Below are positions 17,426-27,745 of a stretch of DNA of 53,562 nucleotides, in pieces. Every line of letters begins with the position of its first letter. Positions within the stretch are counted from its first letter, which is position 1. A model generated the notes under the pieces. The model searched no databases, was not told the DNA's origin, and saw only the letters and a list, made by a program, of their open reading frames with translations. The stretch lies in the NCBI GenBank assembly GCA_014379905.1, contig JACMKX010000082.1, positions 1-53,562 of the forward strand, read 5' to 3'. The stretch is from Ferruginibacter sp. Its GTDB lineage: Bacteria; Bacteroidota; Bacteroidia; Chitinophagales; Chitinophagaceae. The position numbers were made by a program, and so were the translations under genes.

Positions 17426-20400
17426 ATGAGAAAGCTTTATTTAGCTGCGTTGTTGATTGGCATGAGTTGTATGATAAATACCACTTTTGCACAACCAAAC
17501 ATTCTAAACCCTAACGACCCGGATGTGATTTTCACTTCCAGTAACCAACCTGCTCTTCCTACATGGGGACAAATGAGTAAATGGGGTCATACCAACAGGT
17601 TAGGTTGGAATCCATATTCACATGGTTACAAATCCTATTACTTTAAAGGAATGGCATTTCGCCTTAAGTTTCCTAAAACCTATCAACACAATGTGGCCGA
17701 TGGCAAAAGCTATCCGGCAATTTTGTTTATGCATGGTTTAGGTGAACCAGGTCCTGTGTATGATAATGAATTCCACCTGGTACATGGTGGCCAGTATCAT
17801 GCAGGCAAAGTAAATGATGGAACTTTTGACGGTTTCATGATATACCCGCAAAGCCAGGCAGGTTACCTGCAAAGTTATTTTCCTGTAATGAAGGATCTGA
17901 TGGATTCTTTGGTAAAATACGTAAAGCTTGACATTGACAGGTTGCACGTTGGTGGTCTTTCTTCCGGCGGACAGGCTGTATGGGACTTTGCACAACAACA
18001 GCAATATGCAAAAATTACCTGCGCACTGGAGCCAATTTCTGCGGCTCAATATGAAGACGTAAACTATTTCGCAAGTCATATCAGTATCCCGGTTTTTGTT
18101 GCCAATGGCGGACAGGACGTTGCGCCTTATCCTTCTACTGTAACAGATATCATTAATTCATATAAAAATTTAGGTGGTAATATTATCCAGGGCTTCTATC
18201 CCGAACAGGGGCATGGTGCCTGGAATTCTTTTTGGACTGATTCAAGGTATTGGCCATTTGTAAATGCACAGCATAAAGCAAACCCGCTGGTATATTTTCA
18301 GCATGATGAATTTTGCCCTAATGAAGCGGTAAGTGCAAAGCTTGGTTTACAGGCTGGTTTTTATGCATACGAGTGGCAGAAAGATGGTATTACTGTTCCG
18401 GGAGCAACTACAAATATCTTAAATGTAAATGCATACGGTACTTACAGTGCACGTTTTAAAAGAACTGCTTCGGGTCCATGGTCTGCATGGTCACCCAACC
18501 CGGCTGTTATTTCACAAAACCAGGGAACGGTTAGTCCTACTATTACTATAAATGGTTTAGCGAGCAATGTATTACCTGCTCCTGATGGCAAAACAACTGT
18601 GCCTTTAATGGTTCCTGCCAATTACTATACTTACGAGTGGAGAAGGGTGAGCGATAATGCGTTGGTAAGTTCAGCTTCCACCTACAATGCACCGGTTGGT
18701 CAATATAAAATTAAAGTAACTGAACAGTTTGGTTGCGGTAGCGACTTCTCCGGAATTTATACGGTAGTTGCAGCCAGTGGTGCAAATGTACCTGATGCTG
18801 CAAGTAGTGTATCTGCAATAGCAATGTCAAACAGTTCTGTGCAAATTGACTGGAACGATAACCCAAGTCCTGCAAATAATGAAACAGGGTTTGAAGTATA
18901 CAGGAGTACAGCTGCCGGTACAGGGTATAAACTGATCGCAATTACTGCGGCAGATATTCTATCTTATCTTGACCAGGGCCTGTCTGCAAACACAACATAT
19001 TATTATATAGTTAGAGCAGTAAATAACAATGGTGCTTCACCAATCAGCTCTGAAGTGAATGCTACTACTTTATTTGATGTTAATCCGCCTACAGCGCCAT
19101 CAAACCTCGTAGCTACCGGCTCTTCCAGGAGTTCTGTTTCATTGAAATGGGATGCTTCAACAGATGATGTTGGCGTAGCTAAATATGAAGTATATGTAAA
19201 TGGTGTGAAAAAATATGTTACTACCGGAACAACTTTTACAGTGAACGATTTAACAGCATTAAGTACTTATTCTTTCTTTGTAAAAGCATTGGACGCAAAA
19301 GGAAATGCTTCTCCGCCAAGCAACCAGATAAGCGCATCGGCCGTATTTCGTGGTTTGGAATATAAGTATTATGAAGGATCATGGGACCTGTTACCGGATT
19401 TTGCAAATCTTATTCCTTTAGCTATCGGAACAACTCCAAATGTTAGCATTACCCAAAGATTAAGAAACGATAATTTTGGATTCCTTTGGGAGGGCTATAT
19501 CAAAATACCTGCAAACGGTACTTATACCTTCGAAACATATTCTGATGATGGTAGTAAATTATACATTGGCGATTATGGCCATGCTACCACTGCATTGGTA
19601 AACAATGATGGTTTGCATGGTTCTGCGTATGCAAGCGGAAGCATTGCATTAACTGCCGGCACCTATAAAATCGCTGTGACCTTCTTTGAAAAAGGTGGTG
19701 GTGAAGAAATGAAAGTTTTCTGGGGTTGTCCTGCAGCTGGTATCCCTGCCAGGACCGCTATTCCTAGCAGTGCGTTTACAGATGAGGTAACGATCTCTCC
19801 GACAATGTTGCCTACCAAACCTTCCAACTTCACCGTTACAGCATCAGCTTACAACAGGGTAAACCTTAGCTGGACAGATAACAGCGACAATGAATCAGCG
19901 TTTGAAATATCAAGGGCCAACAGTTTGGTGGGGGTGTACTCCACTATCGGGGCGGTTGCAGCAAATGTTACCAGCTTTGTTGATTCTGTAAACCTAAGCC
20001 CTGTTACAAAGTATTACTACAGGCTTAAGGCGGTAAACCAATATGGTCAATCTGATGTATTGGCAATACAGCAGGCAGGCTGGAGTTTAGATAATAATTT
20101 AAATGATGCAAGTGGTAACAACAGGAATTTAACTGCTGCAGGTTCACCGGGTTACAATGCGGCAGATAAAAAAGAAGGAACACATTCATTGTCATTCAAT
20201 GGTTCTTCTCAATACCTTAATTTACCTTTTGGAGGTAATGCTGTATTCCCCAATAATTCTTATTCGGCCAGAACAATTGCTGTTTGGATCAAACCAAATG
20301 CTGCTGCAATAAGTGGTTCAAATAAATTCGTATATGAATTGGGTGGAGCAGATAATGGTATTGCTTTGCGTTTCAACAGCGGTTCATTACAGGCGGGTTT

Positions 20401-23400
20401 AGCTACCAGCAGTATAAGATCTACAGCTGAGGTAAACAACATTACCAGCAACGCTGACTGGATCTCCGGTGGCTGGAATCATGTGGCAGTTGTTTATGAA
20501 GCAAATCTTTTAAGCCTGTTTGTAAATGGAGTGCTTAAAACTACAACCAATCTCGTGGAAAACAGTATTGGTACAACAAGCAATGCTTCCCGTATTGCCG
20601 GAAGTACAGGTAGCAATGCTTTTAACTCAAGCCAGGCCTCCACTAACTATAACGGTTTGATTGATGATTTTGAAATTTTCAGTGAGCCTTTGGGCGCGGC
20701 ACAGGTATTGGCGCTTATGGGCCAGTCTTATACTGCAGATACAACATTGGCCTTGCCTGAAATTCCAGCGGCACCGTCAAATCTTATTTCTGCCAATCAA
20801 ACAACTACAACCATTGCTTTAGAGTTTAATGATAACTCTGACAATGAAACACAGTTTGAATTGTACAGGTCGGCACTTAATGTCAATAACTACAGGTTAT
20901 TGGCAACCATTACCGGTGCTGCTGGTGCTACCAAAGCATATACAGACAGCAACCTGTTTGCCAATACAAATTATTATTATAAAGTAAGAGCCAAAGGTGT
21001 AGGTGGCAATAGTGCTTACACACCGGATGTTTTGGTTAGAACTAAAAATAATGTCCCGCAACTATCCAATATTCCAAACTTCACTATGAGGTTCGAATCT
21101 CAAAAAACAATCAGTATTTCTGCAACGGATGTTGACCAGGAAGCACTTACATTGTCATTTGCAGATCCATTACCAGCTTTTGCTACCTTTAACAGTACAG
21201 GAAATGGTACGGGCAACATAGTGTTCAATCCTTCAGCTACAGATCTTGGAACTTTTAATATTTCTGCCATTGCCACAGATGGTAATGACGGAAAGGATAC
21301 AGTTAGCTTTACTGTTGTTGTAAACAACAACTACACTCCTGTAATTGCAGCTATCAATAATCTAATCATTGGCGAAAGCAGTAATACAAACCTGTCTTTA
21401 ACAGCTACCGACCAGGATGGTAATGCAGGCCTTGCATGGTCTGTAGGTGATGCTCCTTCTTTTGTATCCATTACTGATAATGGTAATGGTGCGGCAAGTC
21501 TTACACTAGCCCCGGGCTTTACACATGCAGGTGTTTATCCTGTAACGGTAACCGTAGCCGATGGCAATGGTGCAAATGAATCAGCAACATTCACTTTAAC
21601 AGTTACCAATGTAGAACCTCCGGTTGACAGGTGGTACATAAGCATGAAATATAATAGTGCAAATGCTCCTGCTCCATGGAATAATATCAATACGCCCACT
21701 ACCGCTAATCTTAAAAATTCAAACGGTGTAACAACGCCTGTAGGTATCACTTTTGTAGGTACCAACTGGAATGCAGGTAATGCTGGTGCCGTAACGGGTA
21801 ATAACTCTGGCGTTTATCCTGATGCTGTAATCAAAGATTACTTCTGGTTCGGTGTATATGGTGCTCCCGAAACAATCAATGTAAACCTCACAGGTCTTAT
21901 TCCTGGACAACAATACAATGTTACGTTGTTTGGTAGTAGTGCCTGGACAGGTTTAGGAAACAATGGTACCACCATCTATACTATTAATGGTGTAGCTAAA
22001 CCATTGTATGTTGATAAGAATAATCAGAATACAGTATCATTCCCTTCTATTACTCCAAATGCCTCAGGTATTATTACCGTTAACATGAGCAAAGGAGCAG
22101 CTACACCTTATGGTATAGTAAATGCTATCGTAATAGAAAAACCATTTAACGATGGAACAGCCCCTGCAACGCCTACCACATTAACAGGTGCAGCGCTGCC
22201 GGATGGTACAGTGAAACTCGATTGGAACGATGTAGCTTACAATGAAAGCAGTTACAGGGTTTCAAGGTCAACCGATGCTGCTGGTCCTTTCGCAGTATTG
22301 AACCCGGGTGCTTCCAATGCCAATACAATATCTTATATAGATAACACCGTATTGAGCAGCACAACTTATTATTATAAAATTGAAGCTGTAAATGCAGTAG
22401 GTCCTTCAGCCTTCTCTAATATTGCGCAGGTATCTACTACCAATAAAGCTCCTTTACTGGCTGCTATTGCTGATGTATATGTAAAAGCTGCTGCAAACAC
22501 AGTGGTAAACATCGCAGCAACAGATGATGCAGGAGATGTAATGACAGTAAATGTTACCAACCTTCCTTCATTCGCAGTATATCAAAATACAGGCAACGGT
22601 GCAGGTAATATCACCTTCACTCCAACCATCAACGATATCGGTATCTACACAGGTATCATTGTAAAAGTTACTGATAACTCGGGTGCAAGTGTTACAAGGG
22701 TGTTTAACGTTACTGTTACCGATAATAGTGTTAGATCTGCTTACCTGAACTTTGGTCCTGAAGGTGCTACACCGCAGGCGGCCCCATGGAACAACTTCCT
22801 TGGTTACCCGTTTGCAAACACAGTGTACAACAATATCAAAGATGATGGAAATGTGGTAACAGGTTTCACCTTCAAATTCCTTACACAATGGAATGGTGGT
22901 TTAACCCTGGGTATGCGTACCGGTGACAACAGCGGTGTTCTTCCTGACGATGTTATGAGAACCAGTTTCCATAACTATAACAACGGAAACCATACCATCC
23001 AGTTTGGTGGTTTAAATCCGGCTAAACGTTACAGCATTGGTTTCTTAACCAACCGGAATTCAGGTGCTGTGTCTGATGTAACTTTCACAAGTGGCGCACA
23101 AACACAAACGATCAATGGTAGTTACAATACGACCCGCCTGGCTAACTTAAATGGATTGGTGCCAACCGCATCCGGTACAATTGATGTAGTGATCAGCAAA
23201 GCTGCTGCCAACACTATCTTATTGTTGAATGCAGTTGTGGTAAGAGAATACAATGCAGCAGATCCCGTGATCAGGCCAGCTGACCTGTTTGCAGAAACTA
23301 TCCTGCAAACCAACAGTGTTAAACTTACGTGGAGTGACAGAAGTGCTGATGAAACAGCTTTCCAGGTTTGGAGATCAACATCATTCAATGGTACTTATAC

Positions 23401-24490
23401 ACAGGTAGGAGCTGATCTTGCAGCAAACACCATTACTTACACCGATAGCACGGCTACCGCCAATACACGCTACTACTACAAAGTAAGAGCAGTAAAAAGT
23501 GCAACCTTTAGCAGCTACAGTAATGTAGACGATGCCATCGTTGCAGCTGCCATAGTACTGGTACATCAAAACGTGAATGCTGCTCAAAATGCCGCTTCAC
23601 CATGGAACAATACAGCATCGGCTTCAACTGTTGGAGCTACCTTCAGCAACCTTATCAATACAACACTGGTTAACACCGGTTTTGAAATGGTGATCACCAA
23701 AGAATTTAATGGTGCAGGTTATGCAGGGGTAAATGCAAATGGAATATTCCCTGCAAATGTTCAGGTAAGTAATTACTGGACAGATGCCGGTCAGACATCA
23801 CAGGTTAAATTCCAAAACCTCGATATCAGCAGGAAGTACAGGATCGGTTGTTTTGGTAGTAACATAAACAATGATTACGCAACCGCTAACTACACCGCTA
23901 ATGGTAAAACTGTAGAGCTGAACAGCTATTACAACTCAACTAAAGTGGTTTATTTAGACAGGTTGATACCTGGCGAAAATGGTGAGATCATTTTAAGTGT
24001 GAATACAGCAGGTGGTGCTCCATACAGTTTCACCAATGCATATACGATCGAATACTTCGATGATGCCACACCGGCTGAACCTGTTATTAATACGATCTAT
24101 CCTGATGGGTTGCCTCAAGGTCAAAACCGCATGGTAGCGAGAGGATTACCAGTTCCGGAGGTTGCAAAAACAACGGCGGCCGAACTGGTAAAAATCAAAG
24201 CACCAGCCGTTGAAGCTACTGAGTCTATCATAAGTGTATATCCAAATCCATTTATCGATTTGATCAAAGTGGATATGACAAGTTCAAAAGCTGCAGCTGT
24301 AAACATTACTGTGCACGATATGAATGGTAAAATGGTATTCCGCAGCAACAGTATGAATATAATGAAAGGTAGCAATGTGATTTCAGCGCATTTACCTGTA
24401 GGCCTTAAAGTATTACCAGGCTCTTATGTTGTAAACATTTGGGTAGATGGTAAGATGACAAAGGTTGTTAAATTAGTAAAAGTCAACTAG
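17426..24490 (+). CDS. Giant multidomain T9SS protein with alpha/beta hydrolase head
   Basis: 2354 aa. The signal peptide ends near residue 22 (TTFAQ). Hydrolase domain about 60-275: GGLSSGG (Ser179), NGGQDVAP (Asp231), PEQGHGAWNSF (His263). Then a beta-rich region (283-450), Fn3 (455-640, two copies), PA14 (639-785, FETYSDDGSKLYIGD), Fn3 (794-885), LamG (888-1101), Fn3 (1110-1205), two cadherin-like domains (1210-1395), and three copies of an unfamiliar module (1401-1575, 1771-1945, 2045-2215) separated by Fn3 and cadherin-like domains. A T9SS sorting domain with SVYPNPF closes the protein (2265-2354). PA14 and LamG domains commonly bind sugars, so a surface-displayed, glycan-targeted esterase or adhesin is likely. 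Own promoter and terminator. Confidence 0.87.
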   Translation: MRKLYLAALLIGMSCMINTTFAQPNILNPNDPDVIFTSSNQPALPTWGQMSKWGHTNRLGWNPYSHGYKSYYFKGMAFRLKFPKTYQHNVADGKSYPAILFMHGLGEPGPVYDNEFHLVHGGQYHAGKVNDGTFDGFMIYPQSQAGYLQSYFPVMKDLMDSLVKYVKLDIDRLHVGGLSSGGQAVWDFAQQQQYAKITCALEPISAAQYEDVNYFASHISIPVFVANGGQDVAPYPSTVTDIINSYKNLGGNIIQGFYPEQGHGAWNSFWTDSRYWPFVNAQHKANPLVYFQHDEFCPNEAVSAKLGLQAGFYAYEWQKDGITVPGATTNILNVNAYGTYSARFKRTASGPWSAWSPNPAVISQNQGTVSPTITINGLASNVLPAPDGKTTVPLMVPANYYTYEWRRVSDNALVSSASTYNAPVGQYKIKVTEQFGCGSDFSGIYTVVAASGANVPDAASSVSAIAMSNSSVQIDWNDNPSPANNETGFEVYRSTAAGTGYKLIAITAADILSYLDQGLSANTTYYYIVRAVNNNGASPISSEVNATTLFDVNPPTAPSNLVATGSSRSSVSLKWDASTDDVGVAKYEVYVNGVKKYVTTGTTFTVNDLTALSTYSFFVKALDAKGNASPPSNQISASAVFRGLEYKYYEGSWDLLPDFANLIPLAIGTTPNVSITQRLRNDNFGFLWEGYIKIPANGTYTFETYSDDGSKLYIGDYGHATTALVNNDGLHGSAYASGSIALTAGTYKIAVTFFEKGGGEEMKVFWGCPAAGIPARTAIPSSAFTDEVTISPTMLPTKPSNFTVTASAYNRVNLSWTDNSDNESAFEISRANSLVGVYSTIGAVAANVTSFVDSVNLSPVTKYYYRLKAVNQYGQSDVLAIQQAGWSLDNNLNDASGNNRNLTAAGSPGYNAADKKEGTHSLSFNGSSQYLNLPFGGNAVFPNNSYSARTIAVWIKPNAAAISGSNKFVYELGGADNGIALRFNSGSLQAGLATSSIRSTAEVNNITSNADWISGGWNHVAVVYEANLLSLFVNGVLKTTTNLVENSIGTTSNASRIAGSTGSNAFNSSQASTNYNGLIDDFEIFSEPLGAAQVLALMGQSYTADTTLALPEIPAAPSNLISANQTTTTIALEFNDNSDNETQFELYRSALNVNNYRLLATITGAAGATKAYTDSNLFANTNYYYKVRAKGVGGNSAYTPDVLVRTKNNVPQLSNIPNFTMRFESQKTISISATDVDQEALTLSFADPLPAFATFNSTGNGTGNIVFNPSATDLGTFNISAIATDGNDGKDTVSFTVVVNNNYTPVIAAINNLIIGESSNTNLSLTATDQDGNAGLAWSVGDAPSFVSITDNGNGAASLTLAPGFTHAGVYPVTVTVADGNGANESATFTLTVTNVEPPVDRWYISMKYNSANAPAPWNNINTPTTANLKNSNGVTTPVGITFVGTNWNAGNAGAVTGNNSGVYPDAVIKDYFWFGVYGAPETINVNLTGLIPGQQYNVTLFGSSAWTGLGNNGTTIYTINGVAKPLYVDKNNQNTVSFPSITPNASGIITVNMSKGAATPYGIVNAIVIEKPFNDGTAPATPTTLTGAALPDGTVKLDWNDVAYNESSYRVSRSTDAAGPFAVLNPGASNANTISYIDNTVLSSTTYYYKIEAVNAVGPSAFSNIAQVSTTNKAPLLAAIADVYVKAAANTVVNIAATDDAGDVMTVNVTNLPSFAVYQNTGNGAGNITFTPTINDIGIYTGIIVKVTDNSGASVTRVFNVTVTDNSVRSAYLNFGPEGATPQAAPWNNFLGYPFANTVYNNIKDDGNVVTGFTFKFLTQWNGGLTLGMRTGDNSGVLPDDVMRTSFHNYNNGNHTIQFGGLNPAKRYSIGFLTNRNSGAVSDVTFTSGAQTQTINGSYNTTRLANLNGLVPTASGTIDVVISKAAANTILLLNAVVVREYNAADPVIRPADLFAETILQTNSVKLTWSDRSADETAFQVWRSTSFNGTYTQVGADLAANTITYTDSTATANTRYYYKVRAVKSATFSSYSNVDDAIVAAAIVLVHQNVNAAQNAASPWNNTASASTVGATFSNLINTTLVNTGFEMVITKEFNGAGYAGVNANGIFPANVQVSNYWTDAGQTSQVKFQNLDISRKYRIGCFGSNINNDYATANYTANGKTVELNSYYNSTKVVYLDRLIPGENGEIILSVNTAGGAPYSFTNAYTIEYFDDATPAEPVINTIYPDGLPQGQNRMVARGLPVPEVAKTTAAELVKIKAPAVEATESIISVYPNPFIDLIKVDMTSSKAAAVNITVHDMNGKMVFRSNSMNIMKGSNVISAHLPVGLKVLPGSYVVNIWVDGKMTKVVKLVKVN
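21628..24060 (+). repeat. Three diverged copies of a ~175-aa 'PWNN' module within the giant protein
   Basis: Copies at about 21628-22150, 22737-23260 and 23560-24060 share PWNN near the start, a following NSGV/NGIFP segment about 65 residues later, a GL-P-Y strand (GLIPGQQYNVTLFG, GLNPAKRYSIGFL, LDISRKYRIGCFG), then a late NG.....L...N/Y....V pattern and a closing NA-V strand. The copies are diverged rather than near-identical. The pattern suggests a beta-sandwich similar to malectin or galactose-binding domains; I cannot assign a known family. Confidence 0.65.
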
Positions 24491-24507
24491 AAAAACCTCT
24501 TCAATTT

Positions 24508-24541
24508 AAAGTCTGGTATTTTTTAATACCAGACTTTTTTT
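24508..24541 (+). terminator. Rho-independent terminator
   Basis: Perfect 13-bp stem AAAGTCTGGTATT (24508-24520) and AATACCAGACTTT (24525-24537), TTTT loop, T-tail to 24541. It insulates the giant gene from the glycan operon that begins at 24600. Confidence 0.93.
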
Positions 24542-24599
24542 GATGAAAAATCATTTAGTTTGCTTTCTATAGTTAGTTCTGTAACTGAAAACCTCTGAA

Positions 24600-25484
24600 A
24601 TGCGTAAGAATTTTTTTAGTAACCCGGGATGGATTGAGCAATACAATTATCCCTATAAGACCCACGACGAAATACCTCAACAAGTATTTGACGAAATCAA
24701 TCAACGGCTGGATAGGGTTCAATCGGACGCTCCGCTGGTAAGCATAGTGATTTCTGCCTGGAATGAAGAAGCAGACATTTTGAAAACGGTGAGCAGCATC
24801 GCCGCCAACAAAACACAATACCCATTCGAGATCATCGTCGTTAATAACAATTCTACCGACAAAACCCAGGTTACCCTGGACAAGCTCCATATTAAAAACT
24901 TTTTTCAGCCTATACAGGGCTGGGGGCCCGGCCGCCAGATGGGAATGGAAAATGCCAGGGGCAAATACATTCTCATGGGTGATTCAGATTGCATTTATGC
25001 CGATTGCTGGATTGAGAAAATGATAACAACACTCAAAAGTGAAGGTACGGTAAGTGTTTACGGCCGCTACTCATTCATTAGCGAAAAAGGATTCTCCCGC
25101 TGGCAACTCACCATTTTAGAAATATTTAAGGATTTAATAGCAGGTGTTCGTCATGTAAAACGACCCTTTCTCAACTCTTACGGCATGAGTATGGCCTTTA
25201 TCCGTGAATATGGTATGAAGGAAGGATTTTACATGAATAAGACACATGGCGAAGACGGCCGTATGGCCTATGACCTCATGAAATATGGAAAAATCAGGCA
25301 GGTTCGCTCTTATGATAACCGGGTTTGGACCGGCGTAAGAACCTTAAAGAAAAGTGGTACTTTTAGCCAGGTGTTATTTAAAAGAATTAAAAAAGAAGCA
25401 GGCAGGTTTTCTATATACTTCAATACCAAAATGAAATATCATCCTTCAAAAGACCAGGTAAGTGATACAAAAAATTCAAAATAA
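24600..25484 (+). CDS. Glycosyltransferase family 2
   Basis: 294 aa. The GT-A core spans about 45-250: VSIVISAWNEEADI, EIIVVNNNSTDKT, then LMGDSDCIYAD with the DXD motif (DSD). There is no clear transmembrane span. First gene of the assembly/export operon, 21 bp before the Wzc-like gene. Likely a cytoplasmic inverting transferase that adds a sugar to the lipid-linked repeat unit; donor not predictable. Confidence 0.87.
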   Translation: MRKNFFSNPGWIEQYNYPYKTHDEIPQQVFDEINQRLDRVQSDAPLVSIVISAWNEEADILKTVSSIAANKTQYPFEIIVVNNNSTDKTQVTLDKLHIKNFFQPIQGWGPGRQMGMENARGKYILMGDSDCIYADCWIEKMITTLKSEGTVSVYGRYSFISEKGFSRWQLTILEIFKDLIAGVRHVKRPFLNSYGMSMAFIREYGMKEGFYMNKTHGEDGRMAYDLMKYGKIRQVRSYDNRVWTGVRTLKKSGTFSQVLFKRIKKEAGRFSIYFNTKMKYHPSKDQVSDTKNSK

Positions 25485-25505
25485 TTAAATCCCAAGCGAA
25501 AAAAA

Positions 25506-27719
25506 ATGGATCTGATATATTTTTTTAAAGTACTCTTTCGTAAAAAATGGATCATACTGGGGCTTGCATTATTAGCAGTAATTGCGGCGTTTTTCTTTAA
25601 AATGGGCAAGCAGGATGTTTATGTATCGCAGGCACAATATTCAACAGGCTTTACAGCCGAAAAAGTGAGAATGATTGACGGATCATCCGGTATAGATATT
25701 TATACTGCTGATGTAAAGTTCAACAACGTAATTGAAACCTTCAAATCCCCAAGGGTAATTAACACCATCGGTTATAAATTGTTACTCCACGATCTGCAAA
25801 ATCCTGCCAAAGCATACAGGAAGCTTTCTGAAAAACAAATGAAGTCGCCTTTGTACAATGCAGTGAACAAGGATACCGCCATGCGGGCTGTTCAGAATGC
25901 CATATTAACCAATAAGCTCTTAAGCTCCAATACAGAAAAAGAAAGGATACTGGTAGAATACTTTGAAATGTATGGTTACAATTATGATGGACTCATGAAT
26001 GGTTTAGTGATTGAAAGAGTAGGACGTACCGACTACCTGAATATTTTATTTTATTCTGAAAATCCTGAATTATCATCTGTAGTGGTAAATTCAATGGGCG
26101 ACGAGTTTATAAACTATTACCGTAGCATTAGTTCCCTGCGAACAGAGGAAGGTGCGGAAAGTATTAAAAAAATTGTAACAGATCAGCAGAACAGGGTTGA
26201 CAGCCTTGGAGAGAAACTATTAAACGAAAAAAAGAAACAGGGAAGTATAGATCCCGTAAGCCTTAGCACGAGTGCGATGGAAGCGGTGAAGGAATTGGAA
26301 ACAGCGCTGGCTTCCGAAAAAAGTAAACAAAATGAGCACCTTAACCGTAAACAATACCTCACTACAAGGTTAAATGAACTGAGCGCTGGCGCTACAAGTT
26401 CCCCAGTCAGCAGCGGCGGTGGTGCAGAAGAAGTAATAAGGTTAACCAATAAAAAAAATGACCTGGTAGCGGAACTATCAAAGAAAGGCGGCGCTGATCC
26501 TGTATTGGAAAAACAAATTGCTGACCTCCGTGGCGAAATTAGCAAAGCCAGCCGGTCCGGTAGCGGTAGCCGCAATCCGAATAAGGATAAGGATATCAAT
26601 GATCTGAAAATGCAGATCGCTGAGGAAGATGCCTTGTATAGAGCAGCCAGCAGTACTATTGCCGATTACACCAGCCGTATCAGTAAATATTCGGGTATGG
26701 CCACATCTGCCCCGGTAGGAAGTGATGTAATTATTTCAGGAATTCAGAGCAGGATCGACCTGGAAAATGCAGCATTGGGTACCGCGATGGGTAAACTAAC
26801 ACAAGCACAGGGGTTGGTAAAAGATGACCCTACTGCCAACTTTATTCAAACCGGGGTGGGGCAGCCGGCGATAGGCCCGGAGTCTAAAAAAACCTTGCTT
26901 ACCATGATTGTTGCCGGAATGTCGATGTTCTTTTTGGCTTCCGTAATATTTTTATTGATCGAAGTTTTTGACCCAAGAGTTAAAACACCATCGCTGTTTA
27001 AAAAGCAGGTTAAATTAAACCTGGTAAATACATTAAACAAAGTTTCACTGAAAGATGCGTCTGAGCAGGAGATCGTGAAAAATGAATACGAAGGAAAAAA
27101 ATATGCCAAAGAGATTTTCTTTAAAAACAATGTAAGAAAGCTACGCTTTGAATTACTTAAAAATCCTAATAAGGTTTATTTATTTACGAGCACACAAAAA
27201 GGGTCAGGCAAATCAACCATTTTGGATGCCCTGGCAACAAGCCTCGTAATGAGTAATAAAAAAGTGCTCCTTATTGATATGAATTTTGCCAATAACTCTC
27301 TCACAAGAAAATATACACCGGAAGTACTGATCCAGGATATTGCAGGAAAATTAAACCTGGAAACACCCCTTGCCAATCAAAAAGCCTGGAGTACAACGCC
27401 TGTTGAAGGATTGAGTGTGATAGGTTGCAACAGCAGCAGCCAAACTCCCACCGAAGCTTTGCCAAACATTGATATGAGCGCACTTTTTACAAAACTAAGG
27501 GCGCATTTTGATTATGTATTGGTAGAAGGTGCTGCATTGAACGATGTAGTAGATAGCCAGGAACTGGCGATGTACAGTGATGCGGTGTTTACCATATTTT
27601 CTGCAAGCAATGCCATTACCCCCGCCGATGAAAAATCTATCAGGTTCATATCTTCCTTAGGTGAAAAGAATAAAGGAACCGTACTCAATAATGTATTAAA
27701 AGATAATTTAGATTTCTAA
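25506..27719 (+). CDS. Wzc-like polysaccharide co-polymerase with degenerate ATPase domain
   Basis: 737 aa. The Wzz domain starts with a transmembrane helix (about 15-32), has a long coiled-coil periplasmic region with two Gly/Ser-rich linkers (GGGAEE; SGSGSRNPN), and returns at a second helix (about 460-485). The cytoplasmic part is a BY-kinase-like P-loop domain: Walker A QKGSGKST near 562-569, Walker A' LLIDMNF. The Walker B region reads YVLVEGAAL instead of the usual hydrophobic-DxP form, and the C-terminus (NNVLKDNLDF) has no tyrosine cluster. It probably sets chain length and couples polymerisation to export without tyrosine phospho-control. Confidence 0.85.
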   Translation: MDLIYFFKVLFRKKWIILGLALLAVIAAFFFKMGKQDVYVSQAQYSTGFTAEKVRMIDGSSGIDIYTADVKFNNVIETFKSPRVINTIGYKLLLHDLQNPAKAYRKLSEKQMKSPLYNAVNKDTAMRAVQNAILTNKLLSSNTEKERILVEYFEMYGYNYDGLMNGLVIERVGRTDYLNILFYSENPELSSVVVNSMGDEFINYYRSISSLRTEEGAESIKKIVTDQQNRVDSLGEKLLNEKKKQGSIDPVSLSTSAMEAVKELETALASEKSKQNEHLNRKQYLTTRLNELSAGATSSPVSSGGGAEEVIRLTNKKNDLVAELSKKGGADPVLEKQIADLRGEISKASRSGSGSRNPNKDKDINDLKMQIAEEDALYRAASSTIADYTSRISKYSGMATSAPVGSDVIISGIQSRIDLENAALGTAMGKLTQAQGLVKDDPTANFIQTGVGQPAIGPESKKTLLTMIVAGMSMFFLASVIFLLIEVFDPRVKTPSLFKKQVKLNLVNTLNKVSLKDASEQEIVKNEYEGKKYAKEIFFKNNVRKLRFELLKNPNKVYLFTSTQKGSGKSTILDALATSLVMSNKKVLLIDMNFANNSLTRKYTPEVLIQDIAGKLNLETPLANQKAWSTTPVEGLSVIGCNSSSQTPTEALPNIDMSALFTKLRAHFDYVLVEGAALNDVVDSQELAMYSDAVFTIFSASNAITPADEKSIRFISSLGEKNKGTVLNNVLKDNLDF

Positions 27720-27745
27720 CAAGCAGGCTAACTGCGATAGACGAT

